Shown here: piece by piece, positions 63,022-64,000 of the stretch
Position numbering within the stretch: position 1 is the first letter of the stretch
How the letters are laid out: the number at the start of each line of letters is the position of its first letter
Origin: Allobosea lupini
GTDB taxonomy: Bacteria > Pseudomonadota > Alphaproteobacteria > Rhizobiales > Beijerinckiaceae
NCBI RefSeq assembly: GCF_900109525.1
Contig: NZ_FOAN01000002.1
Coordinates: 682,001 to 746,000, forward strand
DNA length: 64,000 nucleotides
Reading direction: 5' to 3'
The notes under the pieces: generated by a model
Seen by the model: the letters and a program-made list of their open reading frames with translations, nothing else
Told to the model about the DNA's origin: nothing
Databases searched by the model: none
Program-made: the position numbers and the translations under genes

Positions 63022-63076
63022 CAAATATCACCCGGGCAATATTGACTCAAGCATTTTTATCCGGGTATTTAATGAC
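63022..63076. promoter_or_regulatory. Divergent promoter pair with shared -35 and repeated operator
   Basis: Forward: -35 TTGACT (63042-63047), 18 bases, -10 TATTTA (63066-63071). Reverse: -35 TTGAGT (63050-63045), 17 bases, -10 TATTTG (63027-63022). The two -35 boxes overlap as TTGACTCAA. Each spacer carries CCGGG next to its -10, and AATATCACCCGGGCAATATT (63024-63043) is a 20-bp near-palindrome. The forward start codon lies about 24 bases past its -10, giving a very short leader. Confidence 0.7.
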
Positions 63077-63094
63077 ACCACTCGGGAACCGATC

Positions 63095-63658
63095 ATGTCC
63101 GATGCCGACCGCCTTTCGACCGCCTTCGACGGCAACAGCATCCTGGCTCGCGGCCGCTTGGCCGAGGTCGCCCTAGCGGTGCAACAACACTTGATCGAGC
63201 GACCGGACGCAGCCCTACTGACCTTCGACGATGCGACCGGACGGGTAGTCGATCTCGACCTGCGCGGCACGTCAGCCGAGATCGTGGCGCGGCTGGGGGA
63301 CGAGCCGCGCGGGCGCGGACGGCCGAAGCTCGGCGTGGTCGCGCGCGAGGTGACCTTGCTGCCGCGGCATTGGGAGTGGCTGTCGGCGCAGCCGGGCGGA
63401 GCCTCGCAGGCGCTGCGACGCTTGATCGACGAAGCGCGGCGCGGCGATCGCGGCGAGACGCAAGGACGCATCGCCCGCGAGGCGGCCTATCGCTTCATGA
63501 GCGCGCTCGCCGGCAACCTGTCCGGCTTCGAGGAGGCGACGCGCGCGCTCTTCGCCAATGACGAGATCGGCTTCTTCCGGCAGGCCGCAGGCTGGCCGGC
63601 GGACATCCGCACCTACACACAGGAACTGGCCTGGAGCGCAGTGCGAACGGAGGATTAG
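63095..63658 (+). CDS. DUF2239 family protein
   Basis: 187 residues of soluble, Arg-rich protein. TAFDGNSILARGRLAEVALA at the N-terminus, LTFDDATGRVVDLDLRGT, RGRGRPKLGVVAREVTLLPR and HWEWLSAQPGGASQALRRLI are the DUF2239 pattern; GRGRPKLG followed by VTLLPRHWEWL looks like an AT-hook-like loop and helix suited to nucleic-acid binding. GGGAACC precedes the ATG. The gene shares a divergent promoter with the GIY-YIG protein and ends in a four-base tail-to-tail overlap with the aldolase gene. No activity is known. Confidence 0.8.
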   Translation: MSDADRLSTAFDGNSILARGRLAEVALAVQQHLIERPDAALLTFDDATGRVVDLDLRGTSAEIVARLGDEPRGRGRPKLGVVAREVTLLPRHWEWLSAQPGGASQALRRLIDEARRGDRGETQGRIAREAAYRFMSALAGNLSGFEEATRALFANDEIGFFRQAAGWPADIRTYTQELAWSAVRTED

Positions 63659-64000
63659 CCGCGCAGTTCGGCGACCTTCTCGCGCGCTTCCTTGGACAGC
63701 TTCGTCACCTGCGCCCAATCGCGGTTCTTCACCGCCTCGGCCGGAACGAGCCACGAGCCGCCGACGCAGATCACCTGCGGCAACGCTAGGTAGCTGCCGA
63801 GATTGGCGAGCGAGACGCCGCCGGTCGGACAGAACTGCATCTGCGGGAACGGCCCCGACAGCGCCTTCAGGCCGGCAACGCCGCCGGCCTGCTCGGCCGG
63901 GAAGAACTTGCATGTGACGCGTCCCGCTCCCACTGCGCGCATGCAGTCCGAGGCGGTGGCGACGCCCGGCAGCCAGGGCAGGCCGGTCTTGCGCATGGCC
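63655..64000 (-). CDS. eda: KDPG (2-dehydro-3-deoxy-phosphogluconate) aldolase, 5' end outside window
   Basis: The last 115 codons are present and the frame stays open to the right edge. GLPWLPGVATASD, then TCKFFPAEQAGGVAGLKAL with the Schiff-base lysine, and FCPTGGVSLANLGSYL are the class I Eda signature. The enzyme splits KDPG to pyruvate and glyceraldehyde-3-phosphate in the Entner-Doudoroff route. It meets the DUF2239 gene tail to tail. Confidence 0.93.
   Translation of the reverse strand, partial: AMRKTGLPWLPGVATASDCMRAVGAGRVTCKFFPAEQAGGVAGLKALSGPFPQMQFCPTGGVSLANLGSYLALPQVICVGGSWLVPAEAVKNRDWAQVTKLSKEAREKVAELRG

Overview
The window is GC-rich, densely coded chromosomal DNA from an alphaproteobacterium, most likely a member of the Hyphomicrobiales (Rhizobiales) close to Bosea. 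That rests on the gene families and their order (paired M16 proteases beside lspA and ileS, a Cys-type FDH3 formate dehydrogenase with DUF3305/DUF3306/DUF6352/DUF6505 neighbours, a PodJ-like Sel1 protein, frequent GTG starts) and on several short palindromic intergenic repeats. I saw no tRNA, rRNA, CRISPR array, transposase or phage gene.

Layout. 1-8.4 kb (minus strand): two M16 peptidases (the first cut by the window edge), a small secreted protein, lspA, ileS, ribF and a MaoC-like hydratase. 8.6-10 kb: a CheY-like receiver, then a short less GC-rich patch carrying a compact papain-like cysteine peptidase with a copy of one dispersed repeat on each side. 10-16.5 kb: a HAD phosphatase, a membrane EAL protein with altered catalytic residues, a TPR signalling protein, an omega-aminotransferase, and a peptide-deformylase-like protein that has lost two metal ligands. 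16.6-22.8 kb: a LysR remnant, then a fatty-acid beta-oxidation unit (FadB-like, thiolase, acyl-CoA dehydrogenase) under a promoter with a perfect dyad over its -10, and a MerR regulator with its own terminator. 23-28.6 kb: a 1149-residue PodJ-like polar scaffold candidate and a TauE/TIGR02186 pair.

28.6-48.4 kb is the functional core: formate oxidation. Minus-strand genes run from a lipoate-ligase-like protein through DUF6505, DUF6352, DUF3305, DUF3306, an HTH-TorD fusion, a Tat-targeted small protein and the three formate dehydrogenase subunits to a strong terminator, then mobB and moeA. A multi-cluster Fe-S protein is divergent from this set. A WD40-cytochrome c fusion, a TusA-like protein, the Mrp/ApbC Fe-S carrier, mobA, fdhD and a DUF2478 protein follow. 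Together they cover molybdopterin guanine dinucleotide synthesis, sulfuration, Fe-S assembly, chaperoning, Tat export and electron transfer.

48.6-64 kb: an O-antigen-ligase-like membrane protein, a five-gene dipeptide/oligopeptide ABC transporter, argE-like deacetylase, serine/threonine dehydratase, a Gly/Tyr-rich secreted protein, purC, an M20 amidohydrolase with an LhgO-like oxidase, a divergent GIY-YIG/DUF2239 pair with a compact symmetric promoter, and a 5'-truncated KDPG aldolase gene at the right edge.

The best candidates for something undescribed are the GIY-YIG/DUF2239 divergon, the repeat-flanked cysteine peptidase, and the formate dehydrogenase accessory block with its HTH-TorD fusion and a ligase-like protein lacking the catalytic lysine.
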